Shown piece after piece: positions 47,270 to 55,370 of a DNA stretch of 64,000 bases. Each line of letters starts with the position of its first letter. Position 1 is the first letter of the stretch. The notes beneath the pieces are model-generated. The model was not told the origin of the DNA and searched no databases. It saw nothing but the letters and a program-made list of their open reading frames with translations. The stretch is from the NCBI RefSeq assembly GCF_030296015.1, contig NZ_AP027368.1, forward strand, positions 868,001-932,000, given 5' to 3'. The DNA is from Ferrimonas sp. YFM (GTDB lineage: Bacteria > Pseudomonadota > Gammaproteobacteria > Enterobacterales > Shewanellaceae). The position numbers and the translations under genes were made by a program.

Positions 47270-47538
47270 TGCTCCTTGTGCAGGTTGCGGTAGTACTCCA
47301 GCTCGGCCTGAGTGTCTTCCAGGCGCTCCTTGAGTTCCTCCACTTCGCCACGCACAGTGGACCAGGCACGGTTGCCCGCGGAGGCGACGCCCTGCTGCAC
47401 CTTCTTGTTGGAGAGCAGGTAGGCCACGGCGGCACCGGCCAGCAGGCCAGAGACGAAGTGGGTACGGGTGTTCTGCTGTTGGTAAGGCTGCTGCGGCTGG
47501 TAGCCGTAGGGGTAATAGGGATTAGGCACTTTTTTCAT
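47266..47538 (-). CDS. YtxH-like small membrane protein of the ferrosome-like operon
   Basis: The 90-residue protein has a Pro/Tyr/Gln-rich start (PNPYYPYGYQPQQPYQQQ, residues 5-22), one hydrophobic segment (HFVSGLLAGAAVAYLLSN) and a charged coiled coil (VRGEVEELKERLEDTQAELE). The segment GLLAGAAVAYLLSNKKVQ closely resembles GAMIGAAAALILSNENVR in the His-rich protein of the same operon. It is embedded in the operon with overlaps of 17 bases upstream and 4 bases downstream. Confidence 0.8.
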   Translation of the reverse strand: MKKVPNPYYPYGYQPQQPYQQQNTRTHFVSGLLAGAAVAYLLSNKKVQQGVASAGNRAWSTVRGEVEELKERLEDTQAELEYYRNLHKEQ

Positions 47539-47833
47539 TGGAATTGTCCGTTAATTCATCGATGAGGTAGAGGCTGGCGGCGCCGGCGCACAACACAGTG
47601 GCCAGGGACAGCAGGGGGCGTCCAGCCATGCGGCTGGCAACGGCGGTGGCCATGCCTCCGGCAACTCCCGCTTTGGCGGCATCCTTCAGCGTCTTGGCGG
47701 CAAGCTCATTGACCTGCAGTTCACCGCGCTGATAGGCGCTCCACTGTCCAGCCGCAGAGGCGGTGCCGCCCAGTAGGGCGCTGGCGATCATCGCCCGGCT
47801 GGCGGGACTCAGCTCTCGAGAGCTGTTACTCAT
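47522..47833 (-). CDS. Small hydrophobic protein of the ferrosome-like operon
   Basis: The 103-residue protein is rich in Ala and Gly and has two or three hydrophobic stretches (AMIASALLGGTASAAG, AGVAGGMATAVASRM and LLSLATVLCAGAASLYLI). I recognise no family. It overlaps the His-rich gene by 8 bases and the YtxH-like gene by 17 bases, so the translation of the three is probably coupled. It may be a membrane component of an iron-storage vesicle (inference from context). Confidence 0.75.
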   Translation of the reverse strand: MSNSSRELSPASRAMIASALLGGTASAAGQWSAYQRGELQVNELAAKTLKDAAKAGVAGGMATAVASRMAGRPLLSLATVLCAGAASLYLIDELTDNSNEKSA

Positions 47834-48503
47834 TGGCTTCAGCCTTTACCTGAGGCTCCGCAGGGGCTTCAGGGGCAGACTCCTGCTGTGGCGCCGCTTG
47901 AGGCTCGGGCGCGCGGTGGCGCTCGACGGATTCCTTGAAGCCCGCCTTACCGGCGGCCAGGGTGTCTTTAAACACATCGGTGCCCATTGAGACGTTGCTG
48001 GTCATGTTGGAGGCGGTTTGGGTGGCGGTCTGTTTTACCTTGTCGGTGCCGGTTTTCAGCAGATCGCCGGCATTGCCCAACATGCTCATCAGGTTGCCGC
48101 GGACGTTTTCGTTGCTGAGAATCAAGGCGGCAGCGGCGCCAATCATCGCCCCTTTCCAGAACTCTTTGTCGTCCACACCCAGCTTGTGCAGAAGATCCTT
48201 GAAGATGCCTGCCTGATCACCCATCAGTCCTTCCAGCATCTGCTGAGACTGGGCCATCAGTGGGTCGCCGTGGTGGTGATCATGGTGGCCGCCGTGTGGT
48301 GGCATGCCATGGTGATGCGGCGGATAGCCATGGGGCATTTGCGGCTGGCCCTGGGGCGGCACACCATAGCCTTGGGGTGGCATGGCGTGGGGGTGATAGC
48401 CGTGCATGGGATGAGGGTGGTAGCCATGCATAGGATGGGGGGGCCACACAGGAGGATAACCGTATGGGGGGTAAGCCATGTTTTGCTCGTCTTTGTTACT
48501 CAT
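47826..48503 (-). CDS. His/Pro-rich membrane-associated protein of the ferrosome-like operon
   Basis: The 225-residue protein has about 17 histidines in its first 82 residues, with the repeat MHGYHPHPMHGYHPHA and the clusters PPHHHG and HHDHHH. Residues 83-150 hold a helical part with a hydrophobic GAMIGAAAALILSN segment, followed by an amphipathic region and an Ala/Pro/Glu-rich tail. The histidine-rich start is a likely metal-binding, disordered segment; iron storage or capture is a guess from context. Confidence 0.78.
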   Translation of the reverse strand: MSNKDEQNMAYPPYGYPPVWPPHPMHGYHPHPMHGYHPHAMPPQGYGVPPQGQPQMPHGYPPHHHGMPPHGGHHDHHHGDPLMAQSQQMLEGLMGDQAGIFKDLLHKLGVDDKEFWKGAMIGAAAALILSNENVRGNLMSMLGNAGDLLKTGTDKVKQTATQTASNMTSNVSMGTDVFKDTLAAGKAGFKESVERHRAPEPQAAPQQESAPEAPAEPQVKAEANE

Positions 48504-48516
48504 GATGTAACCGTCC

Positions 48517-48852
48517 TTATTGGTAATGTGGCGCTAAAAGGTCAATCAGCTCCTGGCAGGCCTGCTCGGCGCCCATCTGGCATTCGCCGAACAGCCTGTC
48601 CAGTAACCCGGGATGGATGGTGCCGTGGTCATACTCAAGGATTAGGCTGTTAGAGCCGGTATTGAGCTGGAACCTTTTTAAGGGGGGCAGGCGATTGGCC
48701 TGCTCCATAATCTGCTCTGTCTTGAATCTGGCCATCTGAGTGACCAGGGCCGAGTTGAACTTAAGCCGGATTCGGCCAGGAATATGGTGGGCAACGTGGA
48801 CCCACTGCCTGAGCTTTACTATTTCTGTGGCCGTATTTGGCATGTCATTCAA
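48517..48852 (-). CDS. HMA-like domain protein, first gene of the ferrosome-like operon
   Basis: The 111-residue protein carries HHIPGRIRLKF at residues 22-32 and LILEYDHGTI near residue 70, nearly the same as the N-terminal domain of the P-type ATPase three genes further on (HHIPGRIRLK, LVIEYDH). The metal-binding CxxC of ordinary HMA domains is absent. It opens a five-gene minus-strand operon; a Fur-like box lies about 110 bases upstream. Confidence 0.82.
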   Translation of the reverse strand: MNDMPNTATEIVKLRQWVHVAHHIPGRIRLKFNSALVTQMARFKTEQIMEQANRLPPLKRFQLNTGSNSLILEYDHGTIHPGLLDRLFGECQMGAEQACQELIDLLAPHYQ

Positions 48853-48958
48853 TCGCTTTCGCTAGTGGTAAGAGTTGGATTCTTGCATGGGGCTCTGTAA
48901 AGAGTGTTGCGCGAAGTCAAAAGGGGGTTCTTGTTTCCCTCAAATGGAGTGAAAGGGC

Positions 48959-48979
48959 AAACAAAAATCAATCTCATCA
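48959..48979 (-). promoter_or_regulatory. Weaker Fur-box candidate upstream of the five-gene operon
   Basis: AAACAAAAATCAATCTCATCA shares about 14 of the 19 informative positions with the Fur consensus AAATGATAATNATTNTCATTT. It lies about 110 bases upstream of the first gene of the minus-strand operon. Confidence 0.45.
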
Positions 48980-49047
48980 CGAGCTTTGTGATGTTGACCC
49001 AAGGCCGGTGATTTTTCTTTGAATTTCAGCAGGGGATGGGATACATT

Positions 49048-49068
49048 AAATGCAAATCAGTCTCATTT
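49048..49068 (+). promoter_or_regulatory. Fur-box candidate upstream of the plus-strand HMA-like gene
   Basis: AAATGCAAATCAGTCTCATTT matches the Fur consensus at all but about three informative positions. It ends 12 bases before the ATG at 49081 and could also reach the divergent operon. This closeness supports the ATG at 49081 rather than an earlier in-frame start. Confidence 0.72.
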
Positions 49069-49080
49069 AAGGTGGTTGTC

Positions 49081-49440
49081 ATGTCCACTTACATCCACAA
49101 AACGGATCGTCGTCTGCGCATTCGCTCCGACTATGTCCTGAATAACCCGGCAGAGGTGCAGGGGTTAGTGGAGCAGCTGCGTCAGATCGATGCGGTACTG
49201 GAGGTGCGACATCGCCGTTACGCCGGCTCGGTGACACTTATTTTTGACCACAATGAGCTGACCGCCGATGATCTTCTGGAGACAGTGGAGAGCCATGGTT
49301 GGCTGCGCTCAGACAGTCGCAGCGCCTTTGTGGAAAACGCGGTACGCAGTGGCTCTCGTTCCCTGGTCAAAGGGGTGGCTGTGCTGGCATTGAAGCGTTT
49401 GATGGGCCCAACGGTGGTGAAGGCGCTGGCGTTCGCCTGA
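49081..49440 (+). CDS. HMA-like domain protein, ferrosome-associated
   Basis: The 119-residue protein has an HMA-type ferredoxin-like fold pattern (RRLRIRSDYVLNNPAEVQGL; VLEVRHRRYAGSVTLIFDHNEL) without cysteines, and a C-terminal helix-rich part (LVKGVAVLALKRLMGPTVVKALAF) that may lie on or in a membrane. It is divergent from the five-gene operon and follows a good Fur-like box, so it probably belongs to the same iron-controlled group. A strong terminator follows. Confidence 0.78.
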   Translation: MSTYIHKTDRRLRIRSDYVLNNPAEVQGLVEQLRQIDAVLEVRHRRYAGSVTLIFDHNELTADDLLETVESHGWLRSDSRSAFVENAVRSGSRSLVKGVAVLALKRLMGPTVVKALAFA

Positions 49441-49453
49441 TTTGAGATCAAAC

Positions 49454-49485
49454 AAAAAAACGCGCTCCATTGAGCGCGTTTTTTT
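49454..49485. terminator. Bidirectional terminator in the ferrosome-like island
   Basis: AAAAAAACGCGCTC and GAGCGCGTTTTTTT pair around CATT; it ends the HMA-like gene and the convergent Cys-motif gene. Confidence 0.95.
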
Positions 49486-49500
49486 GTGCCTGAAATTCGG

Positions 49501-49854
49501 TCAACTGGCAAACTTCTTGACGGCACACTTACATTGGCCGCCCATCAGGGCCGGGCAGCGCTTACAGGGCGGAGATTTCAGTGGCAGCATGGTGAGGGGA
49601 CGTGCCGGTTGTCGAATGGACTGAATCTGTGGGGTGCTCGCTTCCGAGGAGGAGAATTCGATGCCTCCCTCGTTAAACCAACTGAGCAGTGGGTTGAGTG
49701 GTGCCATCAGTTCTCGCACTGCGCTTTGCCCTGCCTGCAGGGTGATCGCCCTGAGCTCAGGGTTGAGCTCTCTTAAGGGGCGCTCAGCCTTGGCGAGGCG
49801 TTTTTGAAACTTACCCGCCTTGGTGAGCTTTTTGAGCTTCTTCAATGATGACAC
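49501..49854 (-). CDS. Small Cys-motif protein of unknown function under a Fur-like box
   Basis: The 117-residue protein is very basic at the start (SLKKLKKLTKAGKFQKRLAK) and ends with four cysteines in CKRCPALMGGQCKC (residues 97-110), a likely metal-binding knuckle. The start is GTG at 49854 with GGGTGATG upstream. A Fur-box candidate lies 13 to 33 bases before the start. No family is recognised; location and control suggest an iron role. Confidence 0.72.
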   Translation of the reverse strand: MSSLKKLKKLTKAGKFQKRLAKAERPLRELNPELRAITLQAGQSAVRELMAPLNPLLSWFNEGGIEFSSSEASTPQIQSIRQPARPLTMLPLKSPPCKRCPALMGGQCKCAVKKFAS

Positions 49855-49866
49855 TGCACATCACCC

Positions 49867-49887
49867 AACTGAAATTGATTCTCATTT
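49867..49887 (-). promoter_or_regulatory. Fur-box candidate upstream of the Cys-motif gene
   Basis: AACTGAAATTGATTCTCATTT matches the Fur consensus AAATGATAATNATTNTCATTT at about 16 of 19 informative positions. Confidence 0.72.
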
Positions 49888-50668
49888 ATCTTAATGGGTG
49901 GGAGACAAAATTACCAGAGGGTTGTTGCCCCACAATGAGGTCGGATCTCAGTTCCTGGGGTGGGACTTTCAGCTGATTTCCGGTTTTTGTTCGCTGTAAA
50001 CCTTCGGCTTGGTAAAGTGGTTGTTGCGATGGGGTGTGCGCATTGTTACTTCTCGCTTGCATTTTCTTACCATGTTGCGGTGTTTTGGTGCTGATGCTCA
50101 CATTATTTGGAACTTGATGTGAAATGAAGGCGGCAGGGGATGCAGTTGTCTTGACGCTTTGTTGTACAGCAAATTAGAATTCAAAAAAATGTTGTTTTTT
50201 TCGGGGTTAAAAAATCATTGATGTGAATTTGATTATTAGTGATCTATAAACTTCCTTCACCCTATGAATAGGGCAGTTGTTAATAATTTCACAAAGGCCA
50301 AATCAAGAGCCTGAATTAAATTCTCCGTTGGATTTAAAAACATTTAGATAAAGCTAAATTAGACTGGCACACACTTAAGCATCGACTGGTGTTGCTCACT
50401 AACGCTTCATAAAACAATCTTCAAGATTCACATGACTGCCTGAGACATTGTTTGTCATTAGAGTAGTCGGTTATTGCCTGGTGGTTTTGCTTCACATTTT
50501 AATGGGCAGGTTGTTTTCACGGAGCACTCTTTTTTGATGACAGCTTACCTTTTTGCTGCTGTCCGGCTTCTTTGTGCCCAAAAGAACCAAATTTCTGCCA
50601 GCTAAAGGCTTGCCATAGCATTTTGGCGATTCTGTTCTTACTTGATATTCACAAAAATAGGTTGAGCT
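49888..50668. other. AT-rich gap between the two accessory islands
   Basis: No convincing gene is seen in these 781 bases; the two short open frames lack ribosome-binding sites. The stretch from about 50100 is clearly AT-rich compared with the surrounding genes. A small stem-loop, CCCTA-TGAA-TAGGG, lies at 50260-50273. The promoter of the outer-membrane gene at 50669 must lie here, but I could not single out its boxes. Confidence 0.5.
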
Positions 50669-51517
50669 ATGCAATCAACACGACTACCTCTTTCTGGCGG
50701 ACGTCGGAGCCCTACAACTGGGCGGCTGTTGGCTGGAGCTATGATGCTCTGGACTGCCGCAGCGTCTGCCGCCATAGACTATGACCTGCCTCAGGACGAG
50801 CCTTCCCGCTGGTCCGGGTATGTCGGTGGCGGATACACAAGAAATGTTTATAGTTCAGACTCATATCATGCATATGAGTCCTTCTATATGAACGCCAGGC
50901 TGGGCTATAAGACAGATTATGGCCAGTACCGTCTTACCGTGGGTGGTGAACAGGAAACCCTGCATGGTCAGGAGTCGACTTTCTACGATCCCATGATTGA
51001 GTTTCGTACCAATAAGTACAAGTTTGATGAACAGTGGTCTTTAAGAGGCAGCCTTGCTGCCATTCTTCCCGGTAACCACTATTCCAAGCTGGATCACTTT
51101 GAATACGCATTCAGATTGGGTGGCTATCTATATTGGAACCCAAGCGATGACTGGTATTTATATGTCTCTCCAAGATATAGATACAATGATTACAAATACA
51201 AAACATCCGGGCAGCGTGTTTTAACAGAGCATCAATACGATATTGTCGCTGATGCTCTGTGGCAGTTCTATCCCGATTGGTATCTGGAACTGACCTATCA
51301 GCATATCTGGAGCGAAAATTATTACGGTAAGCAATTAGACGACAAATTCTTCTTCGCTCAGGAGTTGGGCTGGGAGATTAAGAAGAATCTGATTCTTGCT
51401 GTGGCTCACAATAACAGTGGCCGATTCTATAACCCCGAGAGGGGTCCTTCTCAAGAGTTTGAGATCTTCGATAAGCGAAGCTCAACTTTCACTCTTTCGA
51501 TAACACAATATTTCTAA
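50669..51517 (+). CDS. Outer-membrane beta-barrel protein paired with a metzincin lipoprotein (copy 1)
   Basis: The 282-residue protein has a long signal peptide (GRLLAGAMMLWTAAASA, cleavage near residue 34) and alternating aromatic strands ending in SLTQYF-like FTLSITQYF, the C-terminal phenylalanine of outer-membrane barrels. About ten to twelve strands can be imagined, similar in style to KdgM-type porins. ESRWSG/PSRWSG, YKTSGQRVLTEHQ and YNPERG are shared with the paralogue at 59342-60181. Codon use is more AT-rich than in neighbouring genes. A metalloprotease gene follows after 20 bases. Confidence 0.8.
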   Translation: MQSTRLPLSGGRRSPTTGRLLAGAMMLWTAAASAAIDYDLPQDEPSRWSGYVGGGYTRNVYSSDSYHAYESFYMNARLGYKTDYGQYRLTVGGEQETLHGQESTFYDPMIEFRTNKYKFDEQWSLRGSLAAILPGNHYSKLDHFEYAFRLGGYLYWNPSDDWYLYVSPRYRYNDYKYKTSGQRVLTEHQYDIVADALWQFYPDWYLELTYQHIWSENYYGKQLDDKFFFAQELGWEIKKNLILAVAHNNSGRFYNPERGPSQEFEIFDKRSSTFTLSITQYF

Positions 51518-51537
51518 GGCAATCAAGCTAAGAGGAT

Positions 51538-54500
51538 ATGATGAATAAATCTCTTTTGTGCCTCTCGATCACCAGTGCTCTGGCACTGTCTGGTTGCGGG
51601 GCGGGCGAGGAGCCCTACAAGGAACTGCCCAAGGATGAGAAGCAGATAACCACTGCGGCCATCGAGAAAGCCGGTGAGCGTCAATATCTCTACATCCGAA
51701 GTGTTGGGCAGGCGCCACGTTATGCCGCCGCTATCCGCGGATTTACCCAGGGCGACCCCAAGCTGGTGACCCTTAAAAAAGTTAAAGGTGGTATTCAGGT
51801 ACTGCAATTAGACCGCGATAACATTGGTCTCGGCCATGAAGGTCGGTATGACACCGACAACAACCTGGCGCCAGTAGTGACCATTGCAGGTCAGTATATC
51901 GATTTCAAGTGTAAAGAAGATAAGTGGCGTGAGTGCATCAACGAAGAGGAGGAGAACGAGGACAAAGACCTCGAGTGGCATCAGAAGCGCTACTTCGTTC
52001 CTCAGTTTGAAAAAACCAGTGTCCATGAAGTGTCGATCGAGGACATATTTACCTTTGGGGAATGTGTAAAAGAGGACAAAGAGGTTGTGACTCTGGCTCG
52101 AGATGAGGATCGAGGCTGGAAGGGTTATGAGATGAATCTTGAAGAGGGGGTGATCAACTTCGAGATCAAGCACACCTACACCGCTTCTGACTCCTGTCTG
52201 AATCAGTTCTACAACGGCAGCCTGGATAACCTCTCCTTCACTACCACAGAGTACATCTCCATTGTGGCGGTGGATAAGCTGGCCAGCCCAGATTATCAGG
52301 CTATTCCCTACAGTGAGGATGAGCGGGGTACCTACGGTTACTTCACTTCCGATCATCACTATCGTGATGCCACCGACAGCGACGGTGTGGACGGCTATGT
52401 CCGTACCTACATGAATCGCTTCAATCCTGCCAAGGAGAGCATCACCTATTACCTGAGCAACAACTTCTTCGATGCCAAGAACAAGGCGTATCTGGATGCG
52501 GCCAACGAAAGTGTTACCGCCATCAATATTCAGAACAAACTGTTCAAGACCGGCTTCCCTGAGATCAAGCTGGAGCAGGCCAATGACAAGCGTCATGGCG
52601 ACCTGCGTTACAGCCACATCACCCTGTTCGATCAACCCCTGGACAACGGTCTGGCCGGTTACGGCCCCTCTGCCGCCAACCCCCTGACCGGTGAGATTGT
52701 CAGCGGCCGGGTGAACCAGTACAGCTCCAACCTGAAGCAGGGTGCGGTGCGCTATTACCGCCAGGTACGCCTGGACTACAACCGTGGTCGTCTGGACGCA
52801 GAAACCGCCACCGCCCTGACCGGTGTTGAGTACAAGAACAGCAACGACGTCAATACCGGTAAGCCGGCTCCCGTGGACAAGGTGGACGCTGCCAATTTCG
52901 AGCAACCTGAGCAGACTCTGCTGGCCAAGGCCACGACTTTGCCCAAGCTGGTGAAGGAGAGCCAGGAGTTCGACGAGCTGGTGGACTACGATCGCGAGAC
53001 CCGCGACTACTGGTCCGAAAACACCATGATGCACCTGGACAATGTCTATGCTGTTGGCGGTGCCGCACGTCAGCTGCCTGCGGGCATCAAGGATCACAAG
53101 ATTGACTGGAAGCGAGCCGAGCTTTGGGAAAACGGTGAAGTGGGCAGCAAGCTGGTTGCCTTTGAAACCCTGCCTGTGGATCTGCAGAATGAGCTGACCA
53201 CCAAATTGGCTGCTCAGGCCTTTGCCGGCACCCTGACCCATGAACTGGGTCACAACTTCGGCCTGCGCCACAACTTCTCCGGCAGTACGGACAAGGAGAA
53301 CCTGTTCACCGAAGAGCAGATGGCGATGATGGATGAGGCCTTTACCGCAGCCGGCTACCCGGACCTGACGGTGAACGCCGAGTTCTCCAGCCAGATGGAC
53401 TACAACGTCAACCGTTTTGCCACCACCTTCGAACCCTACGATCTGGCGGCCCTGCGCTTTGCTTATGCTCGTGAAGTGGAGAAGAAGGACGGCGAGTTTG
53501 TCTCCCTGAAAGAGGAGGATGCCAAGCGTCGTGATGAGCTGGCCAAAGGCATTGTCAACGGTGAAACCCGCTTTGGTGCGCTGTACAACATCGAACAAAA
53601 GAATGAGCTGCGTAGATACAACTTCTGCACTGACGGCCATGTCACCCTCAACTCCAATTGTAACCGCAGCGATGCTGGCGGCACCCTGGAGGAGATTTCT
53701 GAATTTTACATTGAACGATATAAGGACAGCTATGAAACCGCTAACCTAAGGCATAATCGTCAGACCTTGTTTGAAGATCATACCTTGAGCTACGCCATTG
53801 GTCGCAAGCATCTGTTCAATGATATTCGTCAGTTTGTTGAAGACGTTACCAGCTATGAGGAGCTCTTCACTCTGCCTGAGAACACCTTCGTTCGTTGGTG
53901 CGGAGAGCTGGCTGCCTCCAATGAAGACGCTTGGTATTGCGAGATGGTTCGAGCCGAGGAGCAAGCCGCGGACCTGTTCTTGACCCTAATGGGTGAGAAT
54001 GATGCGACCATTCGTGCGCACTTTAGAGCTAAAAGCGATGACTCCCCTGCCGGTAGTTTGACCTTTAACCTGAGGGAAGTGCTGGATTCTTATCTGAGAT
54101 TCTCCGGTCAGCTCAGTGAACAATTTGAGCCGGGCCAAGTTATTCTCAACGCAACAGACTCTCCTGAGGTCCTGAAAGAGCTGATTTTGAAGTCACGCTT
54201 CTCTGAGGCAATTCAGGAGCAATTTTATATTGCTGATATCGAGTTAAGCGGTCGCTTGCTGAATGGCATGAAGGCGCCAAAGTCCTCGCCCAATCATCCT
54301 TATGTCAATGAACGCGATGTACTTGGCGTGTGGCCAGATAAATTGCTTGCAGTACGTTCACTGGTTACACGTACTACGGAGCGCAGCTCAAGCGGATTGA
54401 GTAATCGAGCTTTAGTCGACCTGCCTTCTGTTCAGCCTGTGTTTGAGGACATGCTTTGCAGAGCGGTTATGGGAGAATCCAGCGTATTGAGAGATACTTG

Positions 54501-54996
54501 CGGCACCAGCGGTAAGCTGGGTAAATATATGCCGGAATACAGTGACTTTGCGGATCGCAGCATTGAGCCTCTCCCTAATTACGCTCGGAGTGTTGCTCGT
54601 TACTTCGGTTTTAGCACTGATCGTAATGGTTACCCCAAGGGGGAAAGTAATCTGCTGGAGATGATGCTTCGTCAAGTGTCTATGGCATCGCGAGATAGTG
54701 ATTATCAGGGATACGAGAAAGCGCGTAAATGGCGAGAGTACGTGGGTATTCACTGGAACAATATCTCATTGGCCAAGAAAGCGGAGATCACCCACAACGG
54801 TCGCATCTATGTTGCTACTGAAGAAAACGTTCTGGCTATTGGGTTAATCGATAGAATTCAAAGTGTGGAAGCGATTTTAGCTCCCGACTCTGGTATCGAT
54901 CTGACCCGGGTGCTTGATGGTCGTACTTTAGAAGAGCACCTTAGGGCGCAACTGGAGCGTGACTACCGCGTTCTGACCTACCTACCTGTTCTGTAA
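51538..54996 (+). CDS. Large zinc metalloprotease lipoprotein with metzincin site (copy 1)
   Basis: The 1152-residue protein has a lipobox (LSGC, Cys20 region) and the metzincin zinc site HELGHNFGLRH (residues 568-578) with a Met-turn candidate SSQMDY (Met620). Repeated marks shared with the copy at 55371 include APRYA..RGF.QGDPKLVTL near residue 60, GYGPSAANPLTGEIV near residue 375 and DVLGVWPDKLLA near residue 925. It fits the DUF4953/DUF5117-type zinc-dependent metalloproteases. It should sit in the outer membrane. The GC content drops in the last third. The substrate is unknown. Confidence 0.85.
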   Translation: MMNKSLLCLSITSALALSGCGAGEEPYKELPKDEKQITTAAIEKAGERQYLYIRSVGQAPRYAAAIRGFTQGDPKLVTLKKVKGGIQVLQLDRDNIGLGHEGRYDTDNNLAPVVTIAGQYIDFKCKEDKWRECINEEEENEDKDLEWHQKRYFVPQFEKTSVHEVSIEDIFTFGECVKEDKEVVTLARDEDRGWKGYEMNLEEGVINFEIKHTYTASDSCLNQFYNGSLDNLSFTTTEYISIVAVDKLASPDYQAIPYSEDERGTYGYFTSDHHYRDATDSDGVDGYVRTYMNRFNPAKESITYYLSNNFFDAKNKAYLDAANESVTAINIQNKLFKTGFPEIKLEQANDKRHGDLRYSHITLFDQPLDNGLAGYGPSAANPLTGEIVSGRVNQYSSNLKQGAVRYYRQVRLDYNRGRLDAETATALTGVEYKNSNDVNTGKPAPVDKVDAANFEQPEQTLLAKATTLPKLVKESQEFDELVDYDRETRDYWSENTMMHLDNVYAVGGAARQLPAGIKDHKIDWKRAELWENGEVGSKLVAFETLPVDLQNELTTKLAAQAFAGTLTHELGHNFGLRHNFSGSTDKENLFTEEQMAMMDEAFTAAGYPDLTVNAEFSSQMDYNVNRFATTFEPYDLAALRFAYAREVEKKDGEFVSLKEEDAKRRDELAKGIVNGETRFGALYNIEQKNELRRYNFCTDGHVTLNSNCNRSDAGGTLEEISEFYIERYKDSYETANLRHNRQTLFEDHTLSYAIGRKHLFNDIRQFVEDVTSYEELFTLPENTFVRWCGELAASNEDAWYCEMVRAEEQAADLFLTLMGENDATIRAHFRAKSDDSPAGSLTFNLREVLDSYLRFSGQLSEQFEPGQVILNATDSPEVLKELILKSRFSEAIQEQFYIADIELSGRLLNGMKAPKSSPNHPYVNERDVLGVWPDKLLAVRSLVTRTTERSSSGLSNRALVDLPSVQPVFEDMLCRAVMGESSVLRDTCGTSGKLGKYMPEYSDFADRSIEPLPNYARSVARYFGFSTDRNGYPKGESNLLEMMLRQVSMASRDSDYQGYEKARKWREYVGIHWNNISLAKKAEITHNGRIYVATEENVLAIGLIDRIQSVEAILAPDSGIDLTRVLDGRTLEEHLRAQLERDYRVLTYLPVL

Positions 54997-55021
54997 TCCA
55001 TCAGAACCTGTATTGAAATCT

Positions 55022-55050
55022 AAGGGCCGCATTCGCGGCCCTTTTCTTTT
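55022..55050 (+). terminator. Terminator of metalloprotease gene copy 1
   Basis: AAGGGCCGC and GCGGCCCTT pair around ATTC and are followed by TTCTTTT. Confidence 0.88.
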
Positions 55051-55320
55051 GTCCGGCCTCTGGGCTGTATGTCATCGCCGATGACACCACGGCTTCCCTC
55101 TGAATTTCGTTGGCACTGGGTAGAGGCTCTGAGCTTTGAGGAGATGAGTCAGGGTAACCTTGGGGACAAGGGTGGAGCCAAGCAGCAAGACAGCTGTTGT
55201 GTTCGGTTCTTTTTAGCTTGTTGGAAATGCGCTCCCGATGCTGCGTGCTCGAACCATCTCCCGCTTGCACAGAGATTGTCTTCGAGTCTTTTTGAGCCTG
55301 TGAACTGCATGTGAGCAGAA
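55051..55320. other. Non-coding gap between convergent modules
   Basis: The region between the two terminators holds overlapping open frames on both strands without ribosome-binding sites or recognisable proteins. I see nothing supported in it. Confidence 0.5.
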
Positions 55321-55322
55321 AT

Positions 55323-55350
55323 AAAAAAGCCGGCCCAGAGGGGCCGGCTT
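55323..55350 (-). terminator. Terminator of metalloprotease gene copy 2
   Basis: On the minus strand AAGCCGGCCC and GGGCCGGCTT pair around CTCT-like loop bases and end in a T-run. Confidence 0.9.
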
Positions 55351-55370
55351 GCTTATCAATCTAAGTTGCC

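Noticed and set aside
48403-48450. Short direct repeats in DNA, considered as a CRISPR-like or regulatory repeat
   Set aside because: They encode the MHGYHPHP repeat of the His-rich protein and have no spacers.
51808-53640. 610-codon open frame opposite metalloprotease copy 1
   Set aside because: Same kind of antisense shadow; the sense frame has a lipobox and a zinc site, the antisense one has no recognisable features.
55001-55314. Overlapping open frames on both strands between the two protease modules
   Set aside because: No ribosome-binding sites and no recognisable protein; the frames run across two terminators.
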